Below are positions 16,463 to 25,649 of a DNA stretch of 64,000 bases, one piece after another (positions within the stretch are counted from its first letter, which is position 1; the number at the start of each line of letters is the position of its first letter). The DNA is from an uncultured bacterium (GTDB taxonomy: Bacteria; Cyanobacteriota; Vampirovibrionia; Gastranaerophilales; Gastranaerophilaceae), in contig CASEDF010000002.1 in assembly GCA_949286705.1 (NCBI GenBank), forward strand, positions 1 to 64,000, read 5' to 3'. The position numbers and the translations under genes are program-made. A model generated the notes under the pieces. It made no database searches and had not been told where the DNA came from. It was given only the letters and a program-made list of their open reading frames with translations.

Positions 16463-17404
16463 ATGCAGGTAAAAGAATTTGATACGGTAATATTAGGGGG
16501 CGGTCCGGCAGGCTTTTCTGCAGGAATTTATGCGGCACGCGGTGCTGTTTCAACCGCAATTGTCGATATTAACATGATGGGCGGTCAGCCGTCAAATTAC
16601 CTTGAGCTTGAAAATTATCCCGGTTTCGGCACTGTGGGCGGCTTTGATTTGATGGAAAAATTTGAAGAACACGCCGACAAATTCGGTGTTGAAAAGTTTC
16701 CGATGCAGGAAATCGAACGTGTTGATTTGATTTCCAATCCTAAAATAATTTTAACAAATGAATACGAGTTCAGGGCAAAATCCGTAATTATCGCAACAGG
16801 CGCCCAGCCTATGAAATTGGGTGTCCCCGGCGAAAAAGAATTCGTAGGACGCGGAGTCAGCTATTGTGCGGTTTGTGACGGTGCGTTTTATAAAAATAAA
16901 ATTGTTGCTGTCGTAGGCGGCGGTAACGCAGCGGTGGAAGAAGCAATGTATTTGACAAAATTCGCCGATAAGGTTTACGTAATCCACAGACGCGATGCCT
17001 TAAGAGCGGACAAAATCGTTCAGGAACGCGCATTCAAAAATGAAAAAATTGAATTTGTCTGGGATAGCGTTGTGAAAGAAATTAAGGGCGAAGATCTGGT
17101 TAACACGGTAGTTATTGAAAACGTTAAGTCGGGTTCAAGGTCTGAACTTGCCGTCAACGGTGTTTTCCCGTATATCGGCATGGTTCCGAATATTGAACTT
17201 TTTAACGGTCAAATCGAGCAGGACAAAGGCGGTTTTATCCTGACTGACGAAACCATGAAAACCTCTGTTGACGGCGTTTTCGCTGTGGGTGACGTCAGAC
17301 ACACTCCTTTGCGTCAGGTTATTACGGCAGCCTCTGACGGCGCTGTCGGGGCTGTTTATGCGGTAAAATACCTCGAAACCCTTGCGCCCGTCGGTGTTGA
17401 ATGA
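16463..17404 (+). CDS. trxB: Thioredoxin reductase
   Basis: NADPH-dependent flavoenzyme that reduces thioredoxin, 313 aa, normal for the low-molecular-weight bacterial type. The FAD-binding GGGPAG is at residues 12-17, the redox-active CAVC at 135-138, the NADPH-binding GGGNAA near 152-157 with HRRDALRAD beyond it, and the C-terminal FAD motif GVFAVGDVRHTPLRQVITAASDGA near 272-295 (shown here in outline). All catalytic elements are intact. It follows the secreted protein by eight bases and is the last gene before a long repeat-containing gap. Confidence 0.95.
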   Translation: MQVKEFDTVILGGGPAGFSAGIYAARGAVSTAIVDINMMGGQPSNYLELENYPGFGTVGGFDLMEKFEEHADKFGVEKFPMQEIERVDLISNPKIILTNEYEFRAKSVIIATGAQPMKLGVPGEKEFVGRGVSYCAVCDGAFYKNKIVAVVGGGNAAVEEAMYLTKFADKVYVIHRRDALRADKIVQERAFKNEKIEFVWDSVVKEIKGEDLVNTVVIENVKSGSRSELAVNGVFPYIGMVPNIELFNGQIEQDKGGFILTDETMKTSVDGVFAVGDVRHTPLRQVITAASDGAVGAVYAVKYLETLAPVGVE

Positions 17405-17600
17405 TAGATTAGCGTCACTAAGATACTATGGCAGTTAGAAGGTTTTAGAGTGAGTGAAGTGAATAAAATTTGTAGGTCGGCATTACTTTGCTAAATGTTA
17501 CTTTTCTGTGATAAAGCCCCCTACCCTCACCCGAATTTCAAATACTCGCAGGCTCGTATTGAAATTCTACCCTCTCCCATAGAGGGGGTGCCTTTGGCAC
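17405..17600. repeat. Composite repeat island downstream of trxB
   Basis: 17413-17440 is a degenerate CACTAAGATACTATGGCAGT run. 17448-17465 is a GTGAGTGAAGTGAATAAA run. 17471-17505 is a REP unit GTAGGTCGGCATTACTTTGC then TAAATGTTACTTTT. 17513-17600 is a CCCCTCTCC-type palindrome: AAAGCCCCCTACCCTCACCC, the inner hairpin GAATTTCAAA/TTGAAATTC, ACCCTCTCCC, AGAGGGGG and the small hairpin GTGCCTTTGGCAC. Confidence 0.75.
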
Positions 17601-17994
17601 AAAAAAAAGTTGCCAAAGATTATTCGGCAACATTAAATAAACACGAGGATATTAAGAGAGAGAGTATAAAAAAACTTTTTTCTTTTTTCTGTTCTTATAA
17701 TTTCAAGAACTGAAATTTTGCATCATTTAATATCCAATTATTAACGTTTTTGATTTCCCTTACATTTATATAAAAAAATTTTTCATTTAATAATTGCCTT
17801 TTTTAAGTTTAATGTAACGATATTTTAACAAAATCCTAAAAAGCACGTTATGCGGGCATTTCGCAAATTCATAACAAAGGGTTTGCAAAGGGTTAGGTAA
17901 CTGTTAAAAATAAAAATAAGGATAAAAATAAGAATTAATATAAGAATAAAAATATAAATAAAAATTGCGCGAAAAATTTTCAACAAAATCACAC
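17601..17994. other. AT-rich gap upstream of pilT
   Basis: No gene is supported. The stretch is very AT-rich. 17908-17968 is a low-complexity series of AAAATAAGGATAAAAATAAG-type units. TGTAACGATATTT at 17813-17825 also occurs at 38007-38019 next to the promoter of the pilin genes. Confidence 0.4.
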
Positions 17995-18023
17995 TTGTCA
18001 ACACTCCGGTAAGATGGTATAAT
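17995..18023 (+). promoter_or_regulatory. Promoter of pilT-recO
   Basis: TTGTCA (17995-18000) and TATAAT (18018-18023) are separated by 17 bases, and TGG directly before the -10 box makes it an extended -10. AAGGGA at 18031-18036 follows, eight bases before the ATG. This is the best consensus plus-strand promoter in the window. Confidence 0.75.
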
Positions 18024-18044
18024 TCAAAATAAGGGATAGTGATT

Positions 18045-19136
18045 ATGGAAGAATTTAACGTAGTAGAATTTTTAAAGCAGGCAGTATCAATCGGGGCATC
18101 TGATATTCACTTGCATGTCGGCGAGTATCCGTCAGTCAGGCGTGACGGAAAGATTATTAAGATAGATATGCCGTCTTTGACTGAAGAAGATATACAAAGG
18201 GCTTGTCTTGCAGTTGCGCCTGATCATTTGAAAGAAAAAATTTTAAGCATGCTGGATATGGATTTTGCCTACGAAATAAAAGGTGTCGCGCGTTTCCGTG
18301 TAAATGTTTCAAGACAGCTTGCCAAATGTGCAATTGCAATAAGAACAATTCCATATAGTATAAAAAAGCTTCAGGACCTGCATCTGCCGGAAGCAATAAA
18401 CCAGTTTACCGAGCTTGATAACGGGTTAGTGCTTGTGACGGGTCCGACAGGTTCCGGAAAATCCACAACAATGGCTTCTATGCTGGAGCATATAAATACC
18501 CATTATCAAAAACACATAATCACTATTGAAGATCCTGTGGAATTTATTTTTAACAACAAAAAATCAATAATATCCCAGCGTCAGCTGCTTGTTGATACTC
18601 ATTCTTATTCGGACGGCATAAAATATGCGTTGAGGCAGGATCCTGATGTTATTTTTATCGGCGAAATAAGAGATAAGGAAACCGTGAGCAGCGCATTAAA
18701 GGCGGCGGAAACAGGTCACCTTGTATTTGCGACAATTCATACGAATAACGCAATTCAGACCGTTAACAGGATTATCAACATGTTTACGCCTGCTGACAGA
18801 CCTTTTGTGAGAAATCAGCTTGCGGAAATCCTCAGGGGTACGATTTCGCAAAAGCTTGTACCTTTAGCGGGCGGTGTAGGTCGTCATCCGGCATGCGAAA
18901 TTCTTGTTGTAACCTCTACCATCAAGGATTTTATTGAGAAAAATGAACTTGAACAGATTTACGATTTGGTTAAAAAAGGTTCGTTTAATAATATGATTAC
19001 TTTGAATATGTCATTGTACAGCATGCTTCAAAGGGGCGAAATCACGGAAGATGCTGCGCTTATTGCGTCAAGTAATAAAAATGAGCTTAAGCAGATGATG
19101 AGAGGTGTGTTCCACGGAACAGGCATGGACAAATAA
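18045..19136 (+). CDS. pilT: Type IV pilus retraction ATPase PilT
   Basis: Hexameric secretion-type ATPase that powers pilus retraction and twitching motility at the cytoplasmic face of the inner membrane, 363 aa. I use the ATG at 18045, which is correctly spaced from AAGGGA. The Walker A box is GPTGSGKST at 133-141, the Asp box IITIEDPVEFIF follows near 165-176, Walker B GEIRD near 208 (VIFIGEIRDKETVSSAL), and the His box TGHLVFATIHTN near 225-236. The PilT-type N-terminal domain (SDIHLHVGEYPSVRRDGK) is present. The C-terminal AIRT signature of PilT is not obvious in its usual place, but overall similarity favours PilT over PilB. recO overlaps its stop by one base. Confidence 0.92.
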   Translation: MEEFNVVEFLKQAVSIGASDIHLHVGEYPSVRRDGKIIKIDMPSLTEEDIQRACLAVAPDHLKEKILSMLDMDFAYEIKGVARFRVNVSRQLAKCAIAIRTIPYSIKKLQDLHLPEAINQFTELDNGLVLVTGPTGSGKSTTMASMLEHINTHYQKHIITIEDPVEFIFNNKKSIISQRQLLVDTHSYSDGIKYALRQDPDVIFIGEIRDKETVSSALKAAETGHLVFATIHTNNAIQTVNRIINMFTPADRPFVRNQLAEILRGTISQKLVPLAGGVGRHPACEILVVTSTIKDFIEKNELEQIYDLVKKGSFNNMITLNMSLYSMLQRGEITEDAALIASSNKNELKQMMRGVFHGTGMDK

Positions 19137-19894
19137 TGAATAATTTCGTAACCGATGCTATTAATTTGAAATCTTACAATTTGTCCGAATCCGACAAAAT
19201 CATTGTCATGTATTCAAAAGATAAAGGCTTGATAAAAGGGGTTGCAAAAGGGGTTAAAAAGCCTAAAAGCAAGCTTGGTGCAAGAATGGATTTACTTGTG
19301 GCAAACAAACTTATGCTCTATAAAGGCAAATTCCTTGACAGAATTTGTCAGGCAGATGTTTTGAATACTTTCAACAAAACCCGCCGCGATATGGATAAGA
19401 TTTTTTACTCGTTTTATATAACCGAGGTAGTGAGTAATTTCGGGGTGGAAGATGATCCCTGCTCAAACGAGGTTTATGAGCTTTTGTATAAGGCTTTGGA
19501 AAAGATTTCGGAGGCGGAAAACAAGGTCGGGATTTTAATTGCGGTTATTAAGTTTCAGTTGAAAATGATGCAGATATCGGGTTTCGGGATAGAATTTGAA
19601 ACCTGCCTTTGCTGCGGGTGTCATTTAGACGAGGAAAACATGTATTTTTCCGCGCAAACGGGCGGTGTTGTTTGTGCAAAATGCAATCAAACCCTGCATT
19701 TAAAGACTATTATGCACTACAAAATCCGCGATTTTTTGAATGCTTTAGTGCAGTTTGATTTTGACTATAAATCCGAATATGAAGACAAGGCTACGGAAAA
19801 GGTTTGTACTGTTTGTTTTGAGCTTTTGAAGGAATACATAAATTTGCATTCCTCCAAAAAATTCAAATCAACGGGTGTTTTGCAGGAAGTATAG
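19136..19894 (+). CDS. recO: DNA repair protein RecO
   Basis: Recombination mediator that helps RecR load RecA at gaps (RecF pathway), 252 aa. The N-terminal OB-fold begins VTDAINLKSYNLSESDKIIVMYSKDKG and VAKGVKKPKSKLGARMDLL, the typical RecO opening. The helical middle is followed by a zinc-finger segment near residues 158-185 with CLCCG and CAKC (two Cys pairs). The ATG overlaps the pilT stop (TAATG), so the two genes are translationally coupled, an unusual pairing of pilus retraction and recombination genes. A short inverted repeat after the stop (CACTCGC 19908-19914 and GCGAGTG 19949-19955) may help end transcription. Confidence 0.9.
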   Translation: MNNFVTDAINLKSYNLSESDKIIVMYSKDKGLIKGVAKGVKKPKSKLGARMDLLVANKLMLYKGKFLDRICQADVLNTFNKTRRDMDKIFYSFYITEVVSNFGVEDDPCSNEVYELLYKALEKISEAENKVGILIAVIKFQLKMMQISGFGIEFETCLCCGCHLDEENMYFSAQTGGVVCAKCNQTLHLKTIMHYKIRDFLNALVQFDFDYKSEYEDKATEKVCTVCFELLKEYINLHSSKKFKSTGVLQEV

Positions 19895-20048
19895 CTTGAT
19901 TGTGCAGCACTCGCTGTGCGTTCGTCAAATACCTTATTTATTACTTTTGCGAGTGTCAAAAATATTAATTAAAAATTAAAAAAATCTGATTTTTTTAAAA
20001 TAAACGTTAAAATGTTTATATGTTGAGTTAAGTTAAAAAGGAGCAATA

Positions 20049-22652
20049 ATGGTTGATATAAACAGATTTACGAATTATTCGCAGGAGCTTTTGTCAAGTG
20101 CAAACGCGCTTGTAAATTCCAACAAAAACACTGAAATGCAGCCGGAACACATTATGCTTGCGATGATAAAGGACAACGGGATAATCAAGGATTATCTGAC
20201 GGAATTGAAACTTTTGACGCAATCCTTTATTGACCGTGTGGTTGCGGCAGTCAAATCGTTCCCGACCATATCGGGTCTGCAGAATTCCCGGCAGCTTTTT
20301 TTGGCGCAGGAAACCAACAGACTTCTGGATTTATCAGGCGATATTGCTGATGAATTAAAAGACGAATTTATCAGTGTAGAAGATATTTTGCTTGCTATGA
20401 CAAGATTGGATAATTCAAATATCCAAAAACTTTTGAACGATTTCAGGGTAAATCCCAATACTGTTTTGAACGCAATGAAAAAGATCAGAGGTAATAAAAA
20501 AGTGGACAATAAAAACGCAGAAGAAAACATGAAAGCGCTGGAAAAATACTCAACGGATTTGACGGCGCTTGCAAGAAAAGGTAAATTAGACCCCGTAATC
20601 GGTCGTGACGAAGAAGTCAGACGGATTATACAGGTTTTGAACAGACGTACCAAAAATAACCCTGTGCTTATCGGTGAACCCGGTGTCGGAAAAACCGCAA
20701 TTGTGGAAGGTCTTGCGCAGCGTATTGTAAGAGGCGATGTGCCGGAAAGCTTGAAAGAGGTCAAATTAATCTCCCTTGATATGGGCGCACTTGTAGCAGG
20801 TGCAAAGTACAGAGGCGAATTTGAAGAACGTCTGAAAGCTGTTTTGAAAGAAGTTGAAGAGTCAAACGGCGAGATTGTTATGTTTATTGATGAACTTCAT
20901 ACGGTTGTCGGCGCAGGCGCAACCGAAGGCTCTATGGATGCAGGAAATCTCTTAAAGCCGATGCTGGCGCGCGGCGTTTTGAGAACTATCGGCGCAACAA
21001 CGATTAACGAATACAGAAAATACATTGAAAAAGACCCCGCACTGGAACGCCGTTTTCAGCCTGTTATGGTGAATGAGCCGAGCGTTGAAGATACTATAAG
21101 TATTTTGCGTGGTTTGAAAGAAAAATATGAAGTTCACCACGGGGTCAGAATTCTCGACAGCGCATTGATTGCTGCGGCAAAGCTTTCTGATAGATATATT
21201 ACGGACAGATTTTTGCCTGATAAAGCTATTGACCTTATTGATGAGGCGGCATCTTCTCTGCGTATTGAAATTGATTCAATGCCCGAGGAAATTGATTCCA
21301 TGATGCGTCAGAAAATTCAGTTTGAAATAGAACGCGAAGCCTTGAAAAAAGAGGACAGCGATGAGGCTAAAGCTAAAGTCGATGATTTGACAAAACAGAT
21401 TAATGAACTTGAAGAAAAAATTAATAAAATGAAAGTTCAGTGGGAACAGGAAAAATCCTCAATAATCGGTGAAGCCGCAATTAAGGATGAAATCGACAAG
21501 GTTAAAAAACAAATTGAAGAAGCTGAACGCAATACTGATTTGCAGCTCGCGGCTGAACTTAAATACGGCAGACTGCTTGAATTGGAAAAACAGCTTAAGG
21601 CCTGCGAAAACCGCGACAAAAAAGATAATCAGCTTTTAAAAGAACAGATTGACGAAGGCGATATTGCGGAAGTTGTCAGCAAATGGACGGGAATTCCGGT
21701 TACCAAACTTGTTGAAAGCGAAATGCAGAAACTGATTAATATGGAAGAAATTCTTCATAAACGTTTAATCGGTCAGGATGAAGCCGTAACAACGGTTTCC
21801 GATGCAATCCGCCGTGCACGCTCCGGCTTAAAAGACCCGAAAAGACCTATCGGAACCTTCTTGTTCTTAGGTCCGACAGGTGTGGGTAAAACAGAATTGG
21901 CAAAAGCGCTTGCGGAATTTATGTTCAATGATGAAGATGCGCTTATACGTATTGATATGTCCGAATATATGGAAAAACACAATGTCGCAAGGCTTGTCGG
22001 TGCACCTCCGGGATATGTCGGCTATGAAGAAGGCGGACAGTTGACCGAAGCCGTCAGAAGAAAACCGTATTCCGTTGTGCTTTTTGATGAAATTGAAAAA
22101 GCACATCCGGATGTGTTCAATATTATGCTTCAAATTTTTGATGACGGGCGTTTGACGGATTCCAAAGGCCGTGTTGTTGATTTCAAAAATACTTTGATAA
22201 TTATGACAAGCAACCTAGGAAGCGACATTATCCTTGAAAAAACGCTTGATTCAATGCTTAATCAGTCGGATTTTGACAAAACTAAAGAAGAAGTCCTCGC
22301 ACTTTTGAGAACAAAATTCAAGCCTGAATTTTTAAACAGAATTGATGAGATAATTTTCTTTAAGGCTTTGACATTACAGCAATTGAGTTCAATCGTGGAT
22401 ATTCAGACGGATTATCTTCGCAGACTTCTTGCCGATCAGGAAATTGAGCTTGATATCACGGAAGAAGCCAAAGAGTTCCTCGCAACCCGCGGTTTCAACC
22501 CTGTATACGGCGCAAGACCGCTGAAACGTGTCATAAGACAAATGGTCGAAAATCCGTTATCAAAACAAATTCTTGAACAGAAGTTCAAACGCGGCGATAA
22601 AATTATTATCGACGTCGATAACGATGAAATCCGGTTTATAAAAGAGGAATAA
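20049..22652 (+). CDS. clpB: ATP-dependent disaggregase ClpB
   Basis: Hsp100 chaperone that pulls apart protein aggregates together with DnaK, 867 aa. Domains in order: an N-terminal Clp-N repeat domain (about 1-150), AAA+ module 1 with GEPGVGKT near 208-215 and Walker B VMFIDELH, the long coiled-coil middle domain (about 410-535, rich in Glu and Lys), AAA+ module 2 with GPTGVGKT near 607-614 and [13 protein letters not shown], then the C-terminal D2-small domain. The middle domain length distinguishes it from ClpC and ClpA. AAGGAG lies five bases before ATG. No CIRCE operator is visible. The stop codon TAA overlaps the first two bases of the left arm of the DUF559 element. Confidence 0.96.
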   Translation: MVDINRFTNYSQELLSSANALVNSNKNTEMQPEHIMLAMIKDNGIIKDYLTELKLLTQSFIDRVVAAVKSFPTISGLQNSRQLFLAQETNRLLDLSGDIADELKDEFISVEDILLAMTRLDNSNIQKLLNDFRVNPNTVLNAMKKIRGNKKVDNKNAEENMKALEKYSTDLTALARKGKLDPVIGRDEEVRRIIQVLNRRTKNNPVLIGEPGVGKTAIVEGLAQRIVRGDVPESLKEVKLISLDMGALVAGAKYRGEFEERLKAVLKEVEESNGEIVMFIDELHTVVGAGATEGSMDAGNLLKPMLARGVLRTIGATTINEYRKYIEKDPALERRFQPVMVNEPSVEDTISILRGLKEKYEVHHGVRILDSALIAAAKLSDRYITDRFLPDKAIDLIDEAASSLRIEIDSMPEEIDSMMRQKIQFEIEREALKKEDSDEAKAKVDDLTKQINELEEKINKMKVQWEQEKSSIIGEAAIKDEIDKVKKQIEEAERNTDLQLAAELKYGRLLELEKQLKACENRDKKDNQLLKEQIDEGDIAEVVSKWTGIPVTKLVESEMQKLINMEEILHKRLIGQDEAVTTVSDAIRRARSGLKDPKRPIGTFLFLGPTGVGKTELAKALAEFMFNDEDALIRIDMSEYMEKHNVARLVGAPPGYVGYEEGGQLTEAVRRKPYSVVLFDEIEKAHPDVFNIMLQIFDDGRLTDSKGRVVDFKNTLIIMTSNLGSDIILEKTLDSMLNQSDFDKTKEEVLALLRTKFKPEFLNRIDEIIFFKALTLQQLSSIVDIQTDYLRRLLADQEIELDITEEAKEFLATRGFNPVYGARPLKRVIRQMVENPLSKQILEQKFKRGDKIIIDVDNDEIRFIKEE

Positions 22653-22717
22653 GCCCCTCTCTTGAATTTGTAAACTCATTCCATTCGTTAACAAATTCTT
22701 TTCTCTCCCCTATGGGG
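22651..22717 (+). repeat. Left arm of the DUF559 element
   Basis: It starts AAGCCCCTCTCTTGAATTTG and ends TTTTCTCTCCCCTATGGGG. Inside it is an inner hairpin: GAATTTGT pairs with ACAAATTC around AAACTCATTCCATTCGTTA. The first two bases are part of the clpB stop codon. Confidence 0.85.
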
Positions 22718-22725
22718 AGAGATTG

Positions 22726-22734
22726 TGCTATTAT
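22726..22734 (+). promoter_or_regulatory. Extended -10 promoter of the DUF559 gene
   Basis: TGC-TATTAT ends six bases before the ATG at 22741. There is no ribosome-binding site, so the message is predicted to be leaderless. The same TGCTATTAT is found upstream of infC. Because it lies between the arms, the element carries its own promoter. Confidence 0.5.
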
Positions 22735-22740
22735 AATATA

Positions 22741-23112
22741 ATGACAGGTACACATAATAAAAAATATTTTGATAGCGCACTTAACAACGCAAAAAATTTA
22801 CGTTCTGATATGACAATATTTGAACGCAAATTGTGGACACGTTTAAGGGCTAAAAGGTTTATGAATACCAAGTTCAAACGACAGGTTCCTATTGGGTTAT
22901 ACATTGCTGATTTTGTATGTAAAGATAAAAAATTAATAATAGAACTTGATGGCTCCGGTCATCTTGAAGCCTCACAGCATGAACATGATGTGAATAGAGA
23001 TAGTTATCTTAAAAGTCAAGGATATGAAATCCTAAGGTTTTATAATAATGATATTGAAAATAATTTGGAAGAAGTGCTGGAGATTATCAGACAAAAAATT
23101 CTCGCCCCCTAG
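22741..23112 (+). CDS. DUF559 endonuclease (Vsr-like PD-(D/E)XK fold)
   Basis: Protein of 123 aa in the DUF559 family, which is related to very-short-patch repair nucleases. The family signature is intact: AKNLRSDMTIFERKLWTRLR (residues 17-36), FKRQVPIGLYIADFVC (45-60) with catalytic-type D57, KLIIELDGSGH (64-74) with E68, D70 and H74, and the end RDSYLKSQGYEILRFYNND (86-104). These match the D-(E)XD pattern of PD-(D/E)XK enzymes. The last three residues LAP and the stop come from the right arm of the surrounding inverted repeat. I infer that it nicks or cuts DNA, possibly at the palindrome in which it is embedded. No methylase or repair partner is nearby. Biochemical roles of the family are poorly known. 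Confidence 0.85.
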   Translation: MTGTHNKKYFDSALNNAKNLRSDMTIFERKLWTRLRAKRFMNTKFKRQVPIGLYIADFVCKDKKLIIELDGSGHLEASQHEHDVNRDSYLKSQGYEILRFYNNDIENNLEEVLEIIRQKILAP

Positions 23113-23171
23113 GGGAGAGAAAAGAATTTGTTAACGAACTTGTGAGTTTACAAATTCAAGAGAGGGGCTTT
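23104..23171 (-). repeat. Right arm of the DUF559 element
   Basis: It begins GCCCCCTAGGGGAGAGAAAA and ends AGAGAGGGGCTT. Read on the minus strand it repeats the left arm, including the inner hairpin GAATTTGT/ACAAATTC with a slightly different loop (CACAAG instead of CATTCCA). Its first bases encode the C-terminus and stop of the nuclease. Confidence 0.85.
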
Positions 23172-23248
23172 CCATGTAAAACTTTTATAAAAATATTTTA
23201 AAAAGATTTTTTTAATGCTAAAATATTTTTTATAGAGGAGAAAATTTT

Positions 23249-25093
23249 ATGTGCGGAATAGTAGGATATGTGGGCTTTAGATCTGTGGCAGATATATTAC
23301 TCGACGGATTGGAGCAGCTTGAATACAGAGGTTATGATTCATCAGGCATCGCAGTCAAATGCGACAATGATATAAAAGTTTATAAAGCAGTGGGCAAGCT
23401 TAAGAATTTGCGTGAAGAATTAAAGTCACACGTCAAAGAGTTTGAAAAGTCCACAATGGGCATCGGCCATATTCGCTGGGCAACCCACGGTGCGCCGACG
23501 GTTTTGAATGCACACCCGCACACCTGCACACATGGTAATCTCGTGCTCGTTCATAACGGGATTATAGAGAATTATAAGGAACTCAGGGCAGAGCTTGAAA
23601 AAGAAGGCTGCGTGTTCAAATCTCAAACAGATACCGAGGTCGCAGCTCATTTTATTGCCAAAAAATACGATGAAACCCATGACCTGACCGAAGCCGTAAG
23701 ACTTGCTTCAAAAGAAATCGAAGGCGCTTATGCACTTTGCGTTATGCACAATGATTACAAGGACACAATTGTTGCAACAAAGCGCAATGCTCCGCTTCTG
23801 GTGGGTATCGGCGAAGGTGAATACTTAATCGCCTCTGATGTCCCCGCGATTATTAAATACACCAAAAAAGCAATGTATTTATCCGAAAACCAGATAGTGA
23901 CAGTTACACCGGATTCCATGAAATTGATTGACAAAGACGGTAATGAAGTTCAGCCCAAAATTGAACTTTTGCCGTGGGAACCCGTTGCATTGAGCAAAAT
24001 GGGCTACAAACACTTTATGCTCAAGGAAATTCACGAGCAGCCCGATGTAATCCGTAATATTCTTGTCGGAAAACTCCATACGGCAGCAGAACCGGTAATC
24101 CTTGACGAGGTTAAGCTTACCAAGGATACGTTGAAAAAATTAACGCGAATTCAGATTATAGCGTGCGGAACATCTTTGCACGCCGCAATGGTTGGAAAGT
24201 ATTTACTGGAAACGTTTTGCGGAATTGCGGTAGATGTTGAGGCATCCAGCGAATACATCTACAGACGCACCGTAACCGATGAACATACGCTTGTTATCGG
24301 AGTTTCCCAGTCAGGTGAAACTGCTGATACCCTGACCGCAATTAAGCAGGCAAAAGCACGCGGATCGCATATTTTGATTATCACGAACCGTCCTGATTCT
24401 TCCATGGCGCGCGAGGCGGACAGTTTGCTTTCCGTAAACGCTGGTATTGAGGTTTCCGTGGCTGCCACAAAATCTTATATTGCGCAATTGATGGCGTTTT
24501 ATCTTCTGGCATTGTATATGGCGGAAATCAAGGGCAGTACTGATAAATCAATTATTCAATCTATTAAAAACGAATTGATGATTTTGCCGCAAAAGATTGA
24601 ACAGGTGCTTGCAAATACCGACGAAATTCAAAAATGTGCGCGAAAATATTCAAACACAAAAGATTTTATTTATATAGCCCGCGGAATTAATCTTCCGACA
24701 GCATTAGAGGGCGCGTTGAAGCTTAAGGAAATAAGCTACATAAATGCAACGGGTTATGCGGCAGGTGAATTGAAACACGGGCCGATTGCCATGCTTGATG
24801 ACACAATGCCGGTTTTATCTATCTTGATGAAAGGTATTGTTTATGATAAACTCTTGTCAAACAGTGAAGAAGCAAAAGCCCGCAACGCGAGAATGATTGC
24901 TCTCACAAATTCAAATGATCCGAAGTTAGAGGATTTGTTTGAATGTATAATTAGGGTTCCCGAGGTTCAGGAATTCCTGTCACCGATAATTGCCGTGATT
25001 CCGCTGCAATTAATCGCATATTATATAGCGGAATTTTTAGGAAAAGACGTTGACCAGCCGCGAAATCTCGCCAAATCCGTAACCGTTGAATAG
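23249..25093 (+). CDS. glmS: Glutamine-fructose-6-phosphate aminotransferase (isomerizing)
   Basis: Makes glucosamine 6-phosphate from fructose 6-phosphate and glutamine, the entry step to UDP-GlcNAc for peptidoglycan and lipid A, 614 aa. The N-terminal glutaminase domain starts MCGIVGYVG with catalytic Cys2 after Met removal. RWATHG and HNGIIENY are present. Two SIS isomerase domains follow from about residue 285 (ACGTSLHA, SQSGETADTL) and about 455 (GRGIN-like ARGINLPTALEGALKLKE, GELKHGPIAM). The C-terminus DQPRNLAKSVTVE is the family end. GAGGAG precedes the ATG by eight bases. Only about 75 bases separate it from the DUF559 element, so there is no room for a glmS ribozyme. Confidence 0.97.
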   Translation: MCGIVGYVGFRSVADILLDGLEQLEYRGYDSSGIAVKCDNDIKVYKAVGKLKNLREELKSHVKEFEKSTMGIGHIRWATHGAPTVLNAHPHTCTHGNLVLVHNGIIENYKELRAELEKEGCVFKSQTDTEVAAHFIAKKYDETHDLTEAVRLASKEIEGAYALCVMHNDYKDTIVATKRNAPLLVGIGEGEYLIASDVPAIIKYTKKAMYLSENQIVTVTPDSMKLIDKDGNEVQPKIELLPWEPVALSKMGYKHFMLKEIHEQPDVIRNILVGKLHTAAEPVILDEVKLTKDTLKKLTRIQIIACGTSLHAAMVGKYLLETFCGIAVDVEASSEYIYRRTVTDEHTLVIGVSQSGETADTLTAIKQAKARGSHILIITNRPDSSMAREADSLLSVNAGIEVSVAATKSYIAQLMAFYLLALYMAEIKGSTDKSIIQSIKNELMILPQKIEQVLANTDEIQKCARKYSNTKDFIYIARGINLPTALEGALKLKEISYINATGYAAGELKHGPIAMLDDTMPVLSILMKGIVYDKLLSNSEEAKARNARMIALTNSNDPKLEDLFECIIRVPEVQEFLSPIIAVIPLQLIAYYIAEFLGKDVDQPRNLAKSVTVE

Positions 25094-25104
25094 TACATTG
25101 ATAA

Positions 25105-25243
25105 TTGAAGACGATAAGTCGTTAAGACGTTATGACGATAAGTCCTTTACCTTTACTATGAGCTATTTTGGTAATATCTCGCTAAGACTGATTAATGAAA
25201 CGCACTTAACGTCCTATCGTCTTAATAACTTAACGACTTAAAA
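25105..25243. repeat. CGATAAGTCGTTAAGACG-type inverted repeat after glmS
   Basis: The left side GAAGACGATAAGTCGTTAAG (25109-25128) is answered in inverted orientation by CGTCTTAATAACTTAACGACTTA near 25219-25241. The middle has no coding potential. A similar unit lies at 63850-63952. The pattern of tandem TAAG-containing words resembles the other TAAG modules in the window. Confidence 0.6.
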
Positions 25244-25247
25244 AAAT

Positions 25248-25312
<65 letters not shown>

Positions 25313-25320
<8 letters not shown>

Positions 25321-25377
25321 TTTCCAATACCACGAGAGAAATCGTGCCTTCGGCACTTCGAGTCTCGCTATCGGCTT
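25313..25377 (+). repeat. Duplicated tRNA-Thr 3' end around a small hairpin
   Basis: TATCGGCTT, the last acceptor-strand bases of the tRNA (25313-25321), is repeated at 25369-25377. The intervening bases contain the hairpin GTGCCTTCGGCAC (25344-25356). The layout resembles the duplicated tRNA-Phe end at 35484-35785. Confidence 0.6.
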
Positions 25378-25394
25378 ATATGGTGAGTCATAGT

Positions 25395-25649
25395 TTAGTA
25401 TTGCCCCATTAGTTTGTCATAGTCAAGGTTGTGTTTTCTGGCAAATGCCAAAAATTCTTTTTCTTTTTCTGAAACTCTTATTTGAAATTTAAGCACAAGA
25501 CTCGGGTTTTTCTTTTTGCGTCCTGCACCCTCACGAAAACCTCCATGATATTTTATAACAGCTTGTTCAATATCAGAAGTTAATTCTTGCTGTTCATCAG
25601 GTGTTAAAAGTTCTTTTATTAAATCATCATTAGTTTTTAGATTTTTCAT
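25395..25649 (-). CDS. Antitoxin-like protein of a type II toxin-antitoxin pair
   Basis: Protein of 84 aa following a RelE/ParE-type toxin gene and overlapping it by 20 bases. The centre has the basic GGFREGAGRKKK segment (residues 36-47), seen in small DNA-binding and phage-like proteins, and the C-terminal half KFQIRVSEKEKEFLAFARKHN looks like a ribbon-helix-helix or helix-rich region suited to DNA binding. I cannot name the antitoxin family, but its size, order after the toxin and overlap match HigBA-like pairs. It is expected to neutralise the toxin and to repress the shared promoter through the 26-base palindrome at 25989-26014. Confidence 0.65.
   Translation of the reverse strand: MKNLKTNDDLIKELLTPDEQQELTSDIEQAVIKYHGGFREGAGRKKKNPSLVLKFQIRVSEKEKEFLAFARKHNLDYDKLMGQY

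Larger units (their letters stand above)
22651..23171 (+). mobile_element. DUF559 nuclease gene inside a ~65-base inverted repeat
   Basis: A self-contained unit: the left arm (22651-22717), a promoter, a 123-aa nuclease gene and a right arm (23104-23171) that is the near-perfect reverse complement of the left arm. Differences are confined to the few loop bases near 22678-22687. The gene stop TAG (23110-23112) is the CTAG of the palindrome centre. Gene-less palindromes of the same design lie at least eight times elsewhere in the window, which makes this a candidate autonomous parent element. I could not identify a target-site duplication; the unit abuts the clpB stop on the left. Confidence 0.65.

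Noticed and set aside
17495-17713. Frame of 72 aa beginning in the repeat after trxB
   Set aside because: It is almost entirely repeat sequence followed by AT-rich DNA and has no ribosome-binding site or family resemblance.
19908-19955. CIRCE-like operator before clpB
   Set aside because: CACTCGC and GCGAGTG are separated by 34 bases. CIRCE has a fixed 9-base spacer and TTAGCACTC arms, so this does not match. A weak recO terminator is the better reading.
23172-23248. glmS ribozyme upstream of glmS
   Set aside because: Only about 75 bases lie between the DUF559 element and the gene, and no ribozyme core is seen.
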